A stretch of 44,992 bases of DNA from CAYRGQ01 sp964444885 (GCA_964444885.1 CAYUIZ010000010.1:1-44992); one strand, 5' to 3'; positions 8,597 to 17,945 are shown, counted from the stretch's first letter. Numbers and translations: made by a program. The notes: generated from the letters alone by a model not told the origin.

Positions 8597-8615
8597 CAAA
8601 AATAAACTATTTTTG
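8597..8615. promoter_or_regulatory. palindromic pair of divergent -7 elements
   Basis: CAAAAATA (8597-8604) is TATTTTTG on the minus strand and serves the acyltransferase gene; TATTTTTG (8608-8615) on the plus strand serves the WbqC-like gene. Both match TAnnTTTG exactly and are separated by three bases, giving a perfect 8-base inverted repeat. Predicted leaders are about 43 bases (minus) and 95 bases (plus). Clear -33 elements were not found. Confidence 0.55.
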
Positions 8616-8715
8616 CACGATTGATCGTGATTTGCGCCACGGGTGGGCAATTTCTTTCGTTTTGCGGCCCCATGGCACGCCCAATGACGCAAACCGTATT
8701 ATTTGCAAACGAACT

Positions 8716-9330
8716 ATGTATCCCGACAAACCCTTGGTAGCCCCGGCGCTTTACTTGCCTCCGATCTCTTATTTCACCGCAATTCGTTCATCCGCGCACC
8801 CTGTGCTCATCGAGCAGCATGAGCATTTCCCCAAACAGACGTACCGCACCCGCGCATCGATCCATGGGGCCAACGGCAAACTGGATTTGATCATTCCCGT
8901 GAAGAAAGGAAGTAAAGTCCACACGCCGATGAAAGATGTTCGCATCAGTTACGAGAGCAACTGGCAGCGGCTCCATTGGCTGAGCATGCAGACGGCCTAC
9001 CGAACCTCGGCGTTCTTTGAATATTACGAGCACGAGTTTGCCGGATTTTACGAACGGCAATATGCGTTCCTGCTGGACTATAACATGGAGCTATTCGAGC
9101 TGCTGCTTCGACTCCTGAAGCTGAATGTAGCGTGGGAGTTGACAGACCGGTATCAAGCCGATTATCCGGAAAGGATTGACCTGCGTGCGCTTGTCCATCC
9201 CAAGAAAGAGGCGCCTCGTCCGGTTGAGCCGTACTACCAAGTATTTGCCAGTAAAAACGGCTTTTTGCCAAACCTAAGTATCGTCGATCTCCTGTTTAAC
9301 CTAGGCCCGCAAAGCAAAAGCCACCTCTAA
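8716..9330 (+). CDS. WbqC-like family protein
   Basis: A 204-residue protein of the WbqC-like family. The N-terminal P.LYLPPISYF segment, the Q.YRTRASI...NG...L.IPV block and the ...W...H...I..AY..S.FFEYY segment are its hallmarks. The name comes from O-antigen clusters, but the biochemical activity of the family is poorly defined. ATG 8716 gives the canonical N-terminus; the longer open frame upstream overlaps the acyltransferase promoter. It is divergent from the acyltransferase/glycosyltransferase pair, so a link to surface glycan synthesis is plausible but inferred. Confidence 0.85.
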   Translation: MYPDKPLVAPALYLPPISYFTAIRSSAHPVLIEQHEHFPKQTYRTRASIHGANGKLDLIIPVKKGSKVHTPMKDVRISYESNWQRLHWLSMQTAYRTSAFFEYYEHEFAGFYERQYAFLLDYNMELFELLLRLLKLNVAWELTDRYQADYPERIDLRALVHPKKEAPRPVEPYYQVFASKNGFLPNLSIVDLLFNLGPQSKSHL

Positions 9331-9392
9331 TGAGCGTCGCGCGGCGTAAACATTTCCGTCCTTTTGCCGTTTTATTTCAATAAGACTTGTTT

Positions 9393-10061
9393 ATGAAGCG
9401 ATTCCTGTTTTTCGCCTTTTTGATACTTGGCCCAGGGTCACATGCTGCGTTTGGGCAGGAGGATACCTTGACCCAGCGCAAGATTTTTGTGGTGAGCGGG
9501 ATGGGCTGGGGACTGACGGGCGGGCAGACCGCCGAGGTGCTCACCCCCAAGTTTTCGAGTAACCTCGGGCTGGATATCGCCTTGCGAAATCCCCGCTATT
9601 TCGTTTATCCTTCCATGGATTTCTTGGTTTTCGGTTACGACCAGCAAGTGGCCGACCCGGATCATGCCTATAGCTTGGAGCGTGGCCGGAGCAATTTTTA
9701 TAACTTGAATCTAGCGGTTGGCATTCGCCAGCAATTGCGTCCGGTAAGTGCGTATGCCTTCGCCGGGCCCGGTATTGGCGTGGTGAGTGAGCCCCGTGCC
9801 CATGTGCCCGAAGGACAAAGCGTCGTGAAAATCGAAAATACCTACCACCTTACGCCATCGGTCCGCGCGGGGCTGGGGGCAGACATCAAGCTCGGCAGTT
9901 TCTATTTGTTTCTTGAGGGGGCCTGGCTGCACAACTTTTCCTCCATGCAGGATCGTCCCGTCCATGTGGTTTCCATTTACGGGGGCCTAAAGACGGATGT
10001 GACCCGGCTAGCCGGCCACGTGACGCGCGCAATCGGCCTGGATACCGGCATCGCCCCGTAA
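9393..10061 (+). CDS. outer-membrane beta-barrel protein
   Basis: A 222-residue protein with a signal peptide (MKRFLFFAFLILGPGSHAAFGQ, cleavage near residue 22). The mature part is Gly- and aromatic-rich with repeating short strands (NLNLAVGIRQQL, YAFAGPGIGVV, VRAGLGADIKLGSFYLFLEG), the pattern of the outer-membrane protein beta-barrel domain. ATG 9393 is preferred over TTG 9387. It is not obviously related to the paralogous pair at the left end of the window. No ligand or partner can be inferred. Confidence 0.7.
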   Translation: MKRFLFFAFLILGPGSHAAFGQEDTLTQRKIFVVSGMGWGLTGGQTAEVLTPKFSSNLGLDIALRNPRYFVYPSMDFLVFGYDQQVADPDHAYSLERGRSNFYNLNLAVGIRQQLRPVSAYAFAGPGIGVVSEPRAHVPEGQSVVKIENTYHLTPSVRAGLGADIKLGSFYLFLEGAWLHNFSSMQDRPVHVVSIYGGLKTDVTRLAGHVTRAIGLDTGIAP

Positions 10062-10152
10062 AAGCCTTGGCGCACTTCTGCTTGGACGCGGCGCGGTTTG
10101 TAAAATCCGAAAGAAAATCAGTAATATTACGGACTGGAATAGTTTGGATCTT

Positions 10153-10668
10153 ATGAAACGCAGGACAGCGATAAAGCAATTATTAATCGTAGCCGGAGGC
10201 TTAGTGTTGGTGCCATCGTGCATGCGCGAGTCCGGAAAGCCGAGCATTACCCTAGCTAATCTCGACCTCAGCAGTGCGGACGAAGACCTGTTGGCGGCGA
10301 TTGTCGAAACCATTATCCCCGAAACGGACACGCCAGGCGCCAAAACCCTGAACCTTCATCTTTTCGTATTGAAAATGGTGGACGACTGCCATTCGGAGGC
10401 TGACCAGCAGATATTCGTGGACGGTTTGAAAGGGTGGGATACCGCCGCCCGCCAGGCGTTGGGGAAATCCTTTACGGACGCCGACGGCGCCCAGCAGTTG
10501 GCGTTTTCGGAAGAAGTAAGCCAAAACCGTGACCATGACCTGTCGGGTTTCTTCGGGTTGGTGAAGGGGCGCACCGTACAAGGGTATCTCAACTCGGAAT
10601 ACGTGATGACCCAGCAGCTCGTGTACGAACTCGTGCCAGGCAGATATAATGGCTATGCGCCGGCTTAG
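10153..10668 (+). CDS. gluconate 2-dehydrogenase subunit 3 family lipoprotein (Tat-type)
   Basis: A 171-residue protein. The N-terminus MKRRTAIKQLLIVAGGLVLV carries a twin arginine and a hydrophobic core and ends in a lipobox (VPSC, Cys23), so it should be exported folded and lipid-anchored. The body matches the small-subunit family: LSSADEDLLAAIVETIIPET near the mature start and a C-terminal GYLNSEYVMTQQLVYELVPG. In flavoprotein sugar dehydrogenases this subunit supplies the export signal for a catalytic partner that has none. The GMC oxidoreductase follows 37 bases later and lacks a signal, which fits that model. Confidence 0.85.
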   Translation: MKRRTAIKQLLIVAGGLVLVPSCMRESGKPSITLANLDLSSADEDLLAAIVETIIPETDTPGAKTLNLHLFVLKMVDDCHSEADQQIFVDGLKGWDTAARQALGKSFTDADGAQQLAFSEEVSQNRDHDLSGFFGLVKGRTVQGYLNSEYVMTQQLVYELVPGRYNGYAPA

Positions 10669-10705
10669 CGCGCATGCGAAAACAACATTCACTACGAAAT
10701 TAAAG

Positions 10706-12424
10706 ATGGCGAATATCAATATAGACGCGGCGAAGCAACACACGTATGATGCGATTGTAATCGGATCGGGCATCAGTGGTGGTTGGGCAGCCAAGGAACT
10801 TTGCGAGGCAGGGCTGAAAACCCTAGTGTTGGAGCGGGGACGCGACGTACAACACGTCAAGGATTACCCCACCACCAACATGTATCCCTATGAATTTGCG
10901 CACCGCGGCGAGATGCCCTACGCCGATAAGGTCAAAAACCCAATTGTCAACCGGTGCTATGCGTATGGGGAGGATTCGGCCCATTTTTTCGTCAAGGACG
11001 ACGAGCATCCGTATATTCAAGACAAGGAATTTGATTGGATTCGCGGCTACCAAGTAGGCGGGAAGTCGCTGTTGTGGGCGCGCCAGGTGCAACGCTGGAG
11101 CGACTTTGACTTCGAGGGGCCGGCGCGCGACGGCTTTGCCGTGGACTGGCCGATACGTTACCGCGATTTGAAGCCGTGGTACGATCATGTCGAGCGTTTT
11201 GTGGGCGTAGCCGGCAACCGCGACGGAATCCCCGAATTGCCGGACGGCGAATTTTTGCCAGCCTATCCCCTCAACGCAGCGGAAGACCATTTCAAGCGCT
11301 TCGTCGAATCCAACTACCCAAACCGCCACATCGTCAGTGCCCGATGCGCGCACCTGTCGGAACCTCAGGCCATCCATATCGAGCAAGGACGCGTGCAATG
11401 CCAAAACCGGGTCCTTTGCCAGCGGGGCTGCCCTTTTGGAGGCTATTTTAGTAGCAATGCATCCACGTTGCCTTGGGCGCAGAAGACCGGAAATATGACG
11501 CTGAGACCCTTTTCGGTCGCGCATTCGATTCTCTACGACGAACAAAAAGGAAAAGCAGTGGGCGTACGGGTGATCGATACGAATACCCACGAAGCAATCG
11601 ATTATTACAGCCAGGTGATTTTTGTCAATGCGTCGGCGCTGAACACCAACCTGATTTTGCTCAACTCGACTTCCAGCCGTTTTCCGGATGGCTTTGGCAA
11701 TGACAATGGGTTGCTCGGCAAATACATCGCGTTCCATAGCTATACGGGCGGTATTTCCGCCACGTATGACGGAGCTAAAGCGTACCGCACGGATGGACGA
11801 AATCCAGCGGGTGGCGGGTATATCCCACGCTTCCGCAACGTTTATCGGCAAGAAACTGACTTTCTGCGGGGGTGGGCGGCTGGTTTTGGCGCAGGCCGCG
11901 GCATGTCAAGCGACCGCTCCGGCGTAGGAACCACGCTGAAAGAACAGCTCCTCGATCCAAAGCTGAACGACCACTGGTACGTGCACTCGCACATGATGGC
12001 CGAAACGATACCCAAAGCATCGAACCATGTTTGGCTGGATGCGTCGCAAAAAGATGCATGGGGCGTCCCGCTCTTGCATATTGACGTCGATTACGATGAC
12101 AACGACTGGAAAATCCGGCAGGACTATTTCGACCAAATGAGTGAAATGTTTGATGCGGCTGGCTTCACGAACATCAATACACGCGAAGATAACCGGCGCC
12201 CGGGCAATGATATCCACGAGATGGGCGGAGTGCGCATGGGGCACGATCCCAAAACCTCCTTGCTCAACAAATGGAACCAACTGCATGCCAGCCCGAACGT
12301 ATTCGTTACCGACGGCGCCTGCATGACTTCCACCGCGACGCAAAACCCGTCGCTTACCTATATGGCGATGGCCGCAAGGGCGGTGCACCACGCCGTGGAG
12401 GAGATGAAAAGAGGAAATTTGTAA
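10706..12424 (+). CDS. GMC-family FAD-dependent sugar/glycoside oxidoreductase
   Basis: A 572-residue flavoprotein. The FAD-binding Rossmann motif (AIVIGSGISGGWAAKEL, residues 16-32), the catalytic His region HEMGGVRMG (near 504) and the C-terminal TATQNPSLTYMA (near 543) define the GMC C-terminal domain. Four Cys lie between about residues 213 and 241, ending in CQRGCPFGG; similar Cys-rich inserts hold an iron-sulfur cluster in some membrane dehydrogenases of this type. No signal peptide is visible, so the protein probably travels with the Tat subunit encoded upstream. Relatives paired with this subunit include glucoside 3-dehydrogenases. ATG 10706 is chosen over ATG 10649, which overlaps the upstream gene. 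The substrate is inferred, not shown. Confidence 0.87.
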   Translation: MANINIDAAKQHTYDAIVIGSGISGGWAAKELCEAGLKTLVLERGRDVQHVKDYPTTNMYPYEFAHRGEMPYADKVKNPIVNRCYAYGEDSAHFFVKDDEHPYIQDKEFDWIRGYQVGGKSLLWARQVQRWSDFDFEGPARDGFAVDWPIRYRDLKPWYDHVERFVGVAGNRDGIPELPDGEFLPAYPLNAAEDHFKRFVESNYPNRHIVSARCAHLSEPQAIHIEQGRVQCQNRVLCQRGCPFGGYFSSNASTLPWAQKTGNMTLRPFSVAHSILYDEQKGKAVGVRVIDTNTHEAIDYYSQVIFVNASALNTNLILLNSTSSRFPDGFGNDNGLLGKYIAFHSYTGGISATYDGAKAYRTDGRNPAGGGYIPRFRNVYRQETDFLRGWAAGFGAGRGMSSDRSGVGTTLKEQLLDPKLNDHWYVHSHMMAETIPKASNHVWLDASQKDAWGVPLLHIDVDYDDNDWKIRQDYFDQMSEMFDAAGFTNINTREDNRRPGNDIHEMGGVRMGHDPKTSLLNKWNQLHASPNVFVTDGACMTSTATQNPSLTYMAMAARAVHHAVEEMKRGNL

Positions 12425-12778
12425 TAAATTTTCCTTTTCTCAAACAATAGTCGCCGACTGTTGTTTGTCCGTTGTCATCGTGGCAAAGTGTCCCGGTGGT
12501 AACGGAGTCTAACTACTTATGATTCTTACCAATGAAAACAGTTTTCGTTAAAGCGGGAGAGCCGAATGTTCCTGTTCGTCGCTATGCTAAAACGATTTTG
12601 TAGCTTTTGCTACGCAGCTTTAGACCTTTGATTAGTGGGCACGCCTGGGGTGTGTCGCGAATTTTGGGCTGGCACACGGTATTACCGGCGTGGCTGGTTT
12701 GCACGGGGTGTTTTCGGGTCGCGGTGCGCCGTCCGGATGCGTGAGGCTGATTATAAATCTGAATAACCATTTAAATAG
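12425..12778. other. intergenic region before the susC-like gene
   Basis: These 354 bases hold a strong hairpin just after the oxidoreductase gene (annotated separately) and a short GTAGC/GCTAC stem at about 12600-12613. No exact TAnnTTTG element or protein-like frame was seen. The length suggests that the SusC/SusD pair has its own promoter or leader. Confidence 0.45.
12441..12467 (+). terminator. hairpin after the GMC oxidoreductase gene
   Basis: CAAACAATAGTC (12441-12452) pairs with GACTGTTGTTTG (12456-12467) over 12 positions with one G·T pair and a 3-base loop. There is no T-run on the plus side, so it may stabilise the 3' end rather than terminate on its own. Confidence 0.45.
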
Positions 12779-15700
12779 ATGAATATGACACAAAAACTAA
12801 CGCAAAGATCCAGCCGGGCTGCCAAATGCTGTTTGGTAGCTGCGGGCTTGGCGGCATGGTCTCTCGTGGGCCATGCGACGACTGACGGCGGATGGCAGGG
12901 CGTCCGGAGCGCGCCCCTGAGTGCCGTCCTGCAGCAAACGATTACGGGAACGGTCACCAGTGGCGCCGACGGCGTAGCCTTACCCGGGGTGACCGTGACC
13001 GTAAAAGGGACGACACGGGGCAGCACGACGAACGAGCAAGGGCAGTTTTCGGTGCCGGCATCCGCAGGCGAGACCCTCGTGTTCTCTTTTGTGGGGTACC
13101 AGCCGCAGGAGGTACAGGTAGGCACGCAGACAACGCTTCAAATCCGCCTGAATCCGGACGTGGAAAGCATTGATGAAGTGGTTGTCGTGGGCTACGGCAC
13201 GCAGCGAAAATCCGACTTGACCGGCGCAGTCGGCGTGGTGACAGCCGATGAAATATTGGCCGCGCCCGTAGCGAATGCACTGCAAGGCATGAAGGGGCGT
13301 GTGGCGGGGGTTAACGTATTCCTAAACTCAGGCTCGCCTACAGCAAGCCCGCGTATCCTGATTCGGGGCCTGGGCACGATTAACTCGTCGTCCAATCCGC
13401 TGTTTGTCGTGGACGGCGTGGTGATGGAAAACATTCAGTTTCTAAACCCGAACGACATCGAACGGATGGAAGTGCTTAAGGACGCATCGTCTACAGCGAT
13501 CTACGGCGCGCGCGGGGCCAACGGGGTGGTGCTGATTAGCACCAAACGGGGTGCGTCCGTGGCCGGAACCATCGTCAGCTACGACGGGTTTGTCAACGTC
13601 GGTGTCCTGCCGCAGGTCATTGATGTGCTGAATGCAGCGGAGTGGATGGAAGTCGTGGAGCGCGGGTTCCAGAATCACTCGAAATACAGCAGCTCAAACA
13701 TCCCGGCATTCACGCGGAATGACCCGAGGCTGTTTGACGCGCAGGGTAACCCGCTGTATGATACCAACTGGCAAAAGGAAGCAACCCGCACAGCCGTTTC
13801 GCATAATCATCAGTTCGCCGTGCAGACGCAAGCCGATAAATCATCGTTTGGCGCGTTTATCAACTACGGGGATATGCAAGGAATCATGCTCAACAACCAG
13901 TTGCAACGTATCAACGGCAAGATCGCGTACGACGCGCAACCCAAAGACTGGCTGTCGGTAGGGGTGAATATGTTGGCCAATTACACCCGCGAGAATGAAT
14001 TTGAAGAGGGTGGCGGACACCAGATGCCTCGCCGGTCGATGCTGGAAATGTCGCCCATTTTCCCGGTCAAATTTCCCGACGGTACGTGGGCGAACAGCAG
14101 CATGATCACGGATTCGTACGGATTGGAAGCCATTCCGAACCCCGTACACGTCTTGGAAACCCAGGACCGCTTCCGCAAGCGTTCCCAGCTGTTTGGCAAT
14201 GCGTACCTGACGTTCCACATCTTACCGGGTTTGGACTTGCGTACGCAATTCGGGTTCGACAAGCACGATAACAATATTCAGGAATACAGCCCGACGGACC
14301 TGATCAATATTTCTGCGCCGTTGGGCCGGGCATATCTCGAAAACCAGCGCTCGTTCTACTGGCAGGAGGAAACCTACCTCAACTATAATACCGATATCGG
14401 CGACCACCGCATTAACTCGGTGTTGGGGCTCAGCTGGCAGGGGCGTACGGCCGAGTACAACTGGGTGTCGGCCGAAGGATTTGCCGATGATTTCTTCCGG
14501 TTCAATGCCATCCAGTCGGCGAGCCAGCCTGGCGCGCCGGGTTCATCGCATGACAAATGGACGATGAACTCGTATTTTCTGCGCGGTAACTACAGCTATA
14601 AAAACCGATACTTGGTGACGGTGACGGGGCGTATTGATGGGTCCTCGCGGTTCGGGGAGAACAACAAATACGGTATCTTCCCCTCCGCCGGCTTGGGCTG
14701 GGTAATCTCCCAGGAGGATTTTATGAATGATGCCCAACAGCTGGATGAACTGAAACTGCGCTCCAGCTATGGGGTGACGGGTAACACCGAAATCCCGACT
14801 TATCTGTCCTTGGGTACGGTTTCAACGGGCACGACGCTGCTCAATGGCACGCGTGTGTCGCAGAGTTTCATCAACCGCCTGCCCAACCCCAACTTGGAAT
14901 GGGAAAAGACCAATCAGTTTGACGTCGGTATCGACCTCTCCATGTTCAACCGGCGGGTGACGGCATCCGTGGATTACTACTACAAGTTGACGACAGACCT
15001 GCTGTTGGATAAGCCCGTGCCTACATCCACCGGATTCACGGCCGTTCGTGACAACATCGGCTCGGTGTCAAACCGGGGCGTGGAAGTATTGCTCAGCGGC
15101 ACGCCAGTCGCAAACAACACGTTTAACTGGCAAACAACGCTTAATTTCAGCTTTAACAAAAACCGGATAGAAGCCCTTGGCGAAAATGACGAGGACATCT
15201 TCCCGGGGCCAAACTGGGTATCTGGAAGCCAGACGATTCTGCGCGTGGGCGAGCCGCTGAGCTCGTTCTGGGGCTATCGGCGCTTGGGGATATGGGGGAC
15301 GGATGAAGCCGAGGCTGCTGCTGCGGTCGGTGCTGTGCCCGGCGTAGCCAAGCGGAGCGCCCAACGGCAAATTATTGGAAACGGCCTGCCTGACTGGGTC
15401 GGCAGTTTTATCAACACCGTTAGCTATGGCAGTTTCGATTTGACGGTCGACTTGCAATTCGTGCACGGCGTGGATATTCTCCAGCAGTTTATGCACTCGA
15501 TGGAAGACCGGACCGGCCTGTCAAACGGCCTTGCTACGACCTTGTATGACGCGTGGACTGAGTCCAACCAGAACACCATGGTACAGCAGATCCGCAACGG
15601 TCCTTATTCGGGTCAGAACAGTGAGGTGGACGACCGCTGGGTGGCCAGTGGATCCTACCTTCGCGGCAATATTATCTCCTTAGGTTATAATTTTGGCGGT

Positions 15701-15901
15701 GTGGCCCTCAACAACATCAACTTGCGAGGACTGCGGGTGTATGCGACCGTGCAAAACGCGTTTCTTGTGAAATCCAAAGACTTCAAGGGCTATGATCCGG
15801 AAGCCACTTCGTGGGGCGGCAATCAGTGGGGGCAGAATATTTTCTTCTTCCAGTACCCCAACCCACGTACGTTTACGTTAGGCACCAGTTTTCAGTTCTA
15901 A
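12779..15901 (+). CDS. SusC/RagA-family TonB-linked outer-membrane transporter
   Basis: A 1040-residue outer-membrane importer. In order: a signal peptide (to about residue 35), a carboxypeptidase-regulatory-like domain (TITGTVT….LPGVTVTVKGT, about 55-130), the family signature DEVVVVGYGTQRK with the TonB-contact/plug start, a plug domain containing LQGMKGRVAGV, IRGLGTI and IYGARGANGVVLI, and a 22-strand-type barrel ending in FTLGTSFQF. It would bind a glycan or glycoside delivered by its SusD lid and move it across the outer membrane with TonB energy. The SusD gene follows after 20 bases. No sigma/anti-sigma or hybrid sensor gene lies next to it. Confidence 0.95.
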   Translation: MNMTQKLTQRSSRAAKCCLVAAGLAAWSLVGHATTDGGWQGVRSAPLSAVLQQTITGTVTSGADGVALPGVTVTVKGTTRGSTTNEQGQFSVPASAGETLVFSFVGYQPQEVQVGTQTTLQIRLNPDVESIDEVVVVGYGTQRKSDLTGAVGVVTADEILAAPVANALQGMKGRVAGVNVFLNSGSPTASPRILIRGLGTINSSSNPLFVVDGVVMENIQFLNPNDIERMEVLKDASSTAIYGARGANGVVLISTKRGASVAGTIVSYDGFVNVGVLPQVIDVLNAAEWMEVVERGFQNHSKYSSSNIPAFTRNDPRLFDAQGNPLYDTNWQKEATRTAVSHNHQFAVQTQADKSSFGAFINYGDMQGIMLNNQLQRINGKIAYDAQPKDWLSVGVNMLANYTRENEFEEGGGHQMPRRSMLEMSPIFPVKFPDGTWANSSMITDSYGLEAIPNPVHVLETQDRFRKRSQLFGNAYLTFHILPGLDLRTQFGFDKHDNNIQEYSPTDLINISAPLGRAYLENQRSFYWQEETYLNYNTDIGDHRINSVLGLSWQGRTAEYNWVSAEGFADDFFRFNAIQSASQPGAPGSSHDKWTMNSYFLRGNYSYKNRYLVTVTGRIDGSSRFGENNKYGIFPSAGLGWVISQEDFMNDAQQLDELKLRSSYGVTGNTEIPTYLSLGTVSTGTTLLNGTRVSQSFINRLPNPNLEWEKTNQFDVGIDLSMFNRRVTASVDYYYKLTTDLLLDKPVPTSTGFTAVRDNIGSVSNRGVEVLLSGTPVANNTFNWQTTLNFSFNKNRIEALGENDEDIFPGPNWVSGSQTILRVGEPLSSFWGYRRLGIWGTDEAEAAAAVGAVPGVAKRSAQRQIIGNGLPDWVGSFINTVSYGSFDLTVDLQFVHGVDILQQFMHSMEDRTGLSNGLATTLYDAWTESNQNTMVQQIRNGPYSGQNSEVDDRWVASGSYLRGNIISLGYNFGGVALNNINLRGLRVYATVQNAFLVKSKDFKGYDPEATSWGGNQWGQNIFFFQYPNPRTFTLGTSFQF

Positions 15902-15921
15902 CCCCCTTAAATTCGATTAAA

Positions 15922-17505
15922 ATGAAAAAGTTAGTTGCAATATTCATATCAGCCGGACTGCTGGCGACGTCCTGTTCGGACTTTCTCAGGGAAGTTCCCA
16001 AGGATGAAATTTCGTCGGGGCAGTTTTTCGCTAATCCCGACCATGCGGTGAACGCCGTGAACGCGTTGTACCGTTCGGGAGCGCCGTCGTTGCTAGGCAC
16101 CGGCGTTTATTCCGGTTCGCGGGTAATGTTTGGTCCGTACATCTCCGGATTCGTCGATAACGACTACAAAGGCCAGGAAATCCATGTGCAGCATGCGCAG
16201 CAGTTGACCTTCAATGGATTGAACCTGTCTACCTACCTCGGCGGTTTCTACCGCGACCTGTATTTGGGCATCGCACGCGCCAATACCGCGATCAAATACA
16301 TTCCCACCACCCCCGGCCTGGAAGAGGCTGACGCAAACCGCCTGCTTGCAGAAGCACGTACGTTCCGCGCGATGAATTACTTTTACTTGGCGCGCTTTTT
16401 TGGAGGAGTGCCGCTCATCACCGAGCCGTACGAGAGTCTTGAGAACCTGTTTGTCGAACGCGCACCCCTAGCCGATGTCTATGCGCTGATCGTGAGCGAC
16501 CTTCAGTTTGCGACGCAGCCGGGCGTATTGGCGAACGCTACGTTTGCCGCCAACGGCAACCGGATAACGCTGGGCGTAGTACAGGCGTTACTGGCCGATG
16601 TGTACCTGACCATGAGCGGCTTCCCGCTGCAGGCCAACCACTATGCCGACGCGGCCACGCAGGCTCGCGCGATCATCTCCAACTCGTCGTATTTTCTCAC
16701 CGAACATGACCGGAATGCGCAAGACGAAGTGGTGCTGGCCAATAGCGCCTACAACAAAGCGCGGAGAGCCGACAACTTGCCCAACGAGCATATTTATTAC
16801 TATGAGTACACGGTAGGCATTGCCAACTCGGGCTATACGCAGCACGCGTTTCCGGTGAGTATGGCGCCGGAACTCGCCTATGCTATTTTTAATAACGCAT
16901 ACCGCCCCACGGCAAGTCTTTTGCGCGCTTACAATCCCGACCAGGACCTGCGCGTGCAGGAAAAGCAGTATTTCCATTCGTCCCTCACCCGGGAAAACGG
17001 CACGGTAGCCAATTTTGATACGGCGCCGCACCTGTGGTATGACGAGCAGGCGTCTAAAGAGACGGCCACCTCCGGAAAAGACCTTCCGGTATATTCCTAT
17101 TCGAATATGCTACTGACTGCGGCGGAAGCGATTGCCCGGGCGGAAGGCGTGACCGCGGAAGCCATCGACTACTTGGCCCAAGTACGTGCACGCGCATACT
17201 GGAAGCAGACGCCCGAGCAGGTGCGCGCCAGCCTGGCGGGACTGGGTACCGAGCAGTTTGTTCAGGAAGTATGGAAGGAACGGTTGCGGGAGCTGGTCTT
17301 CGAGTTCCAAATCTGGACCGATATACAGCGTACGAGGCAGTTCCCGGTGACGGCGGCAGACGGGCAGATTTCCTTCGTTGATGTCGTGGGTCAGCAAAAC
17401 AGCTTTGGTGTGGCATTTGCCGAGAAGCACCTGCTGTACCCCATCCCCAATGATGAAATGCAACGAAATCCGGCCTTGACACCAAACCCCGGCTACGAAG
17501 ATTAA
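15922..17505 (+). CDS. SusD/RagB-family nutrient-binding lipoprotein
   Basis: A 527-residue surface lipoprotein. The signal MKKLVAIFISAGLLATSC places the lipid-bearing Cys at residue 18. The SusD signatures follow: FL...P..EIS..QFF.N near the mature start, RFRAMNYFYLARFFGGVPL-type helical repeat segment in the first third, and a C-terminal KERLRELVFEFQIWTDIQRT followed by LLYPIPNDEMQRNP. It acts as the lid that captures substrate for the adjacent SusC-type channel. ATG 15922 is used because it starts the lipoprotein signal; the frame is open further upstream but overlaps susC. A strong terminator closes the pair. Confidence 0.95.
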   Translation: MKKLVAIFISAGLLATSCSDFLREVPKDEISSGQFFANPDHAVNAVNALYRSGAPSLLGTGVYSGSRVMFGPYISGFVDNDYKGQEIHVQHAQQLTFNGLNLSTYLGGFYRDLYLGIARANTAIKYIPTTPGLEEADANRLLAEARTFRAMNYFYLARFFGGVPLITEPYESLENLFVERAPLADVYALIVSDLQFATQPGVLANATFAANGNRITLGVVQALLADVYLTMSGFPLQANHYADAATQARAIISNSSYFLTEHDRNAQDEVVLANSAYNKARRADNLPNEHIYYYEYTVGIANSGYTQHAFPVSMAPELAYAIFNNAYRPTASLLRAYNPDQDLRVQEKQYFHSSLTRENGTVANFDTAPHLWYDEQASKETATSGKDLPVYSYSNMLLTAAEAIARAEGVTAEAIDYLAQVRARAYWKQTPEQVRASLAGLGTEQFVQEVWKERLRELVFEFQIWTDIQRTRQFPVTAADGQISFVDVVGQQNSFGVAFAEKHLLYPIPNDEMQRNPALTPNPGYED

Positions 17506-17525
17506 CGCTTAGGCAACCGAAAGCA

Positions 17526-17564
17526 AAAAAGGCCTGCGAAACACGATGTTTCGCAGGCCTTTTT
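17526..17564. terminator. strong bidirectional terminator after the susD-like gene
   Basis: GGCCTGCGAAACA (17531-17543) pairs perfectly with TGTTTCGCAGGCC (17547-17559) around a CGA loop, flanked by A5 on the left and T5 on the right. It can stop both the SusC/SusD message and the convergent HesB-type gene. Confidence 0.9.
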
Positions 17565-17591
17565 ATTGTTTCGCAAAAAAGCTCGAATGCC

Positions 17592-17945
17592 CTACGCCGA
17601 GAATGACGTGCCGCACCCGCAGGTTTTGTCTGCGTTAGGATTGTTAAACGTAAATCCACGGGCATCCAGCCCGCTTTGGAAATCGATCTGCATGCCCGCC
17701 AGGTAGAGGCCGTGCGCCTTGTTCATAAACACCCGAATACCCTCAATGTCGTATTCGCTGTCGCCTTCCTTTTTCTGGTCGAATCCGAGGATGTAGTTCA
17801 TCCCTGCGCAACCGCCGCCCTCAACGCCTACGCGCAGGCCGAAGTCGTTCCCGATTTCTTGCTGGTCCCTTAATTTTTTCAGTTCTTTCACCGCACCCGC
17901 TGTCAAGGAAACAGGCGCCGCGGCTGATAATGTTTCTGTGCTCAT
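17592..17945 (-). CDS. HesB/IscA-type iron-sulfur cluster assembly protein
   Basis: A 117-residue A-type carrier that accepts iron-sulfur clusters and passes them to apo-enzymes in the cytoplasm. The three conserved Cys are all visible: Cys46 in GGGCAGM, and Cys109 and Cys111 in the C-terminal TCGCG. The central D-x-x-x-x-YL-x-G-x-x-x-D-(F/Y) region (AHGLYLAGMQIDF) also fits. The length is typical. No other isc or suf gene is adjacent. A TATTTTTG promoter element lies about 95 bases upstream. Confidence 0.93.
   Translation of the reverse strand: MSTETLSAAAPVSLTAGAVKELKKLRDQQEIGNDFGLRVGVEGGGCAGMNYILGFDQKKEGDSEYDIEGIRVFMNKAHGLYLAGMQIDFQSGLDARGFTFNNPNADKTCGCGTSFSA

Noticed and set aside
12570..12640. 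Promoter for the susC-like gene at a TAGACCTTTG sequence
   Set aside because: The spacing between TA and TTTG is four bases instead of two, so it does not match the -7 consensus.
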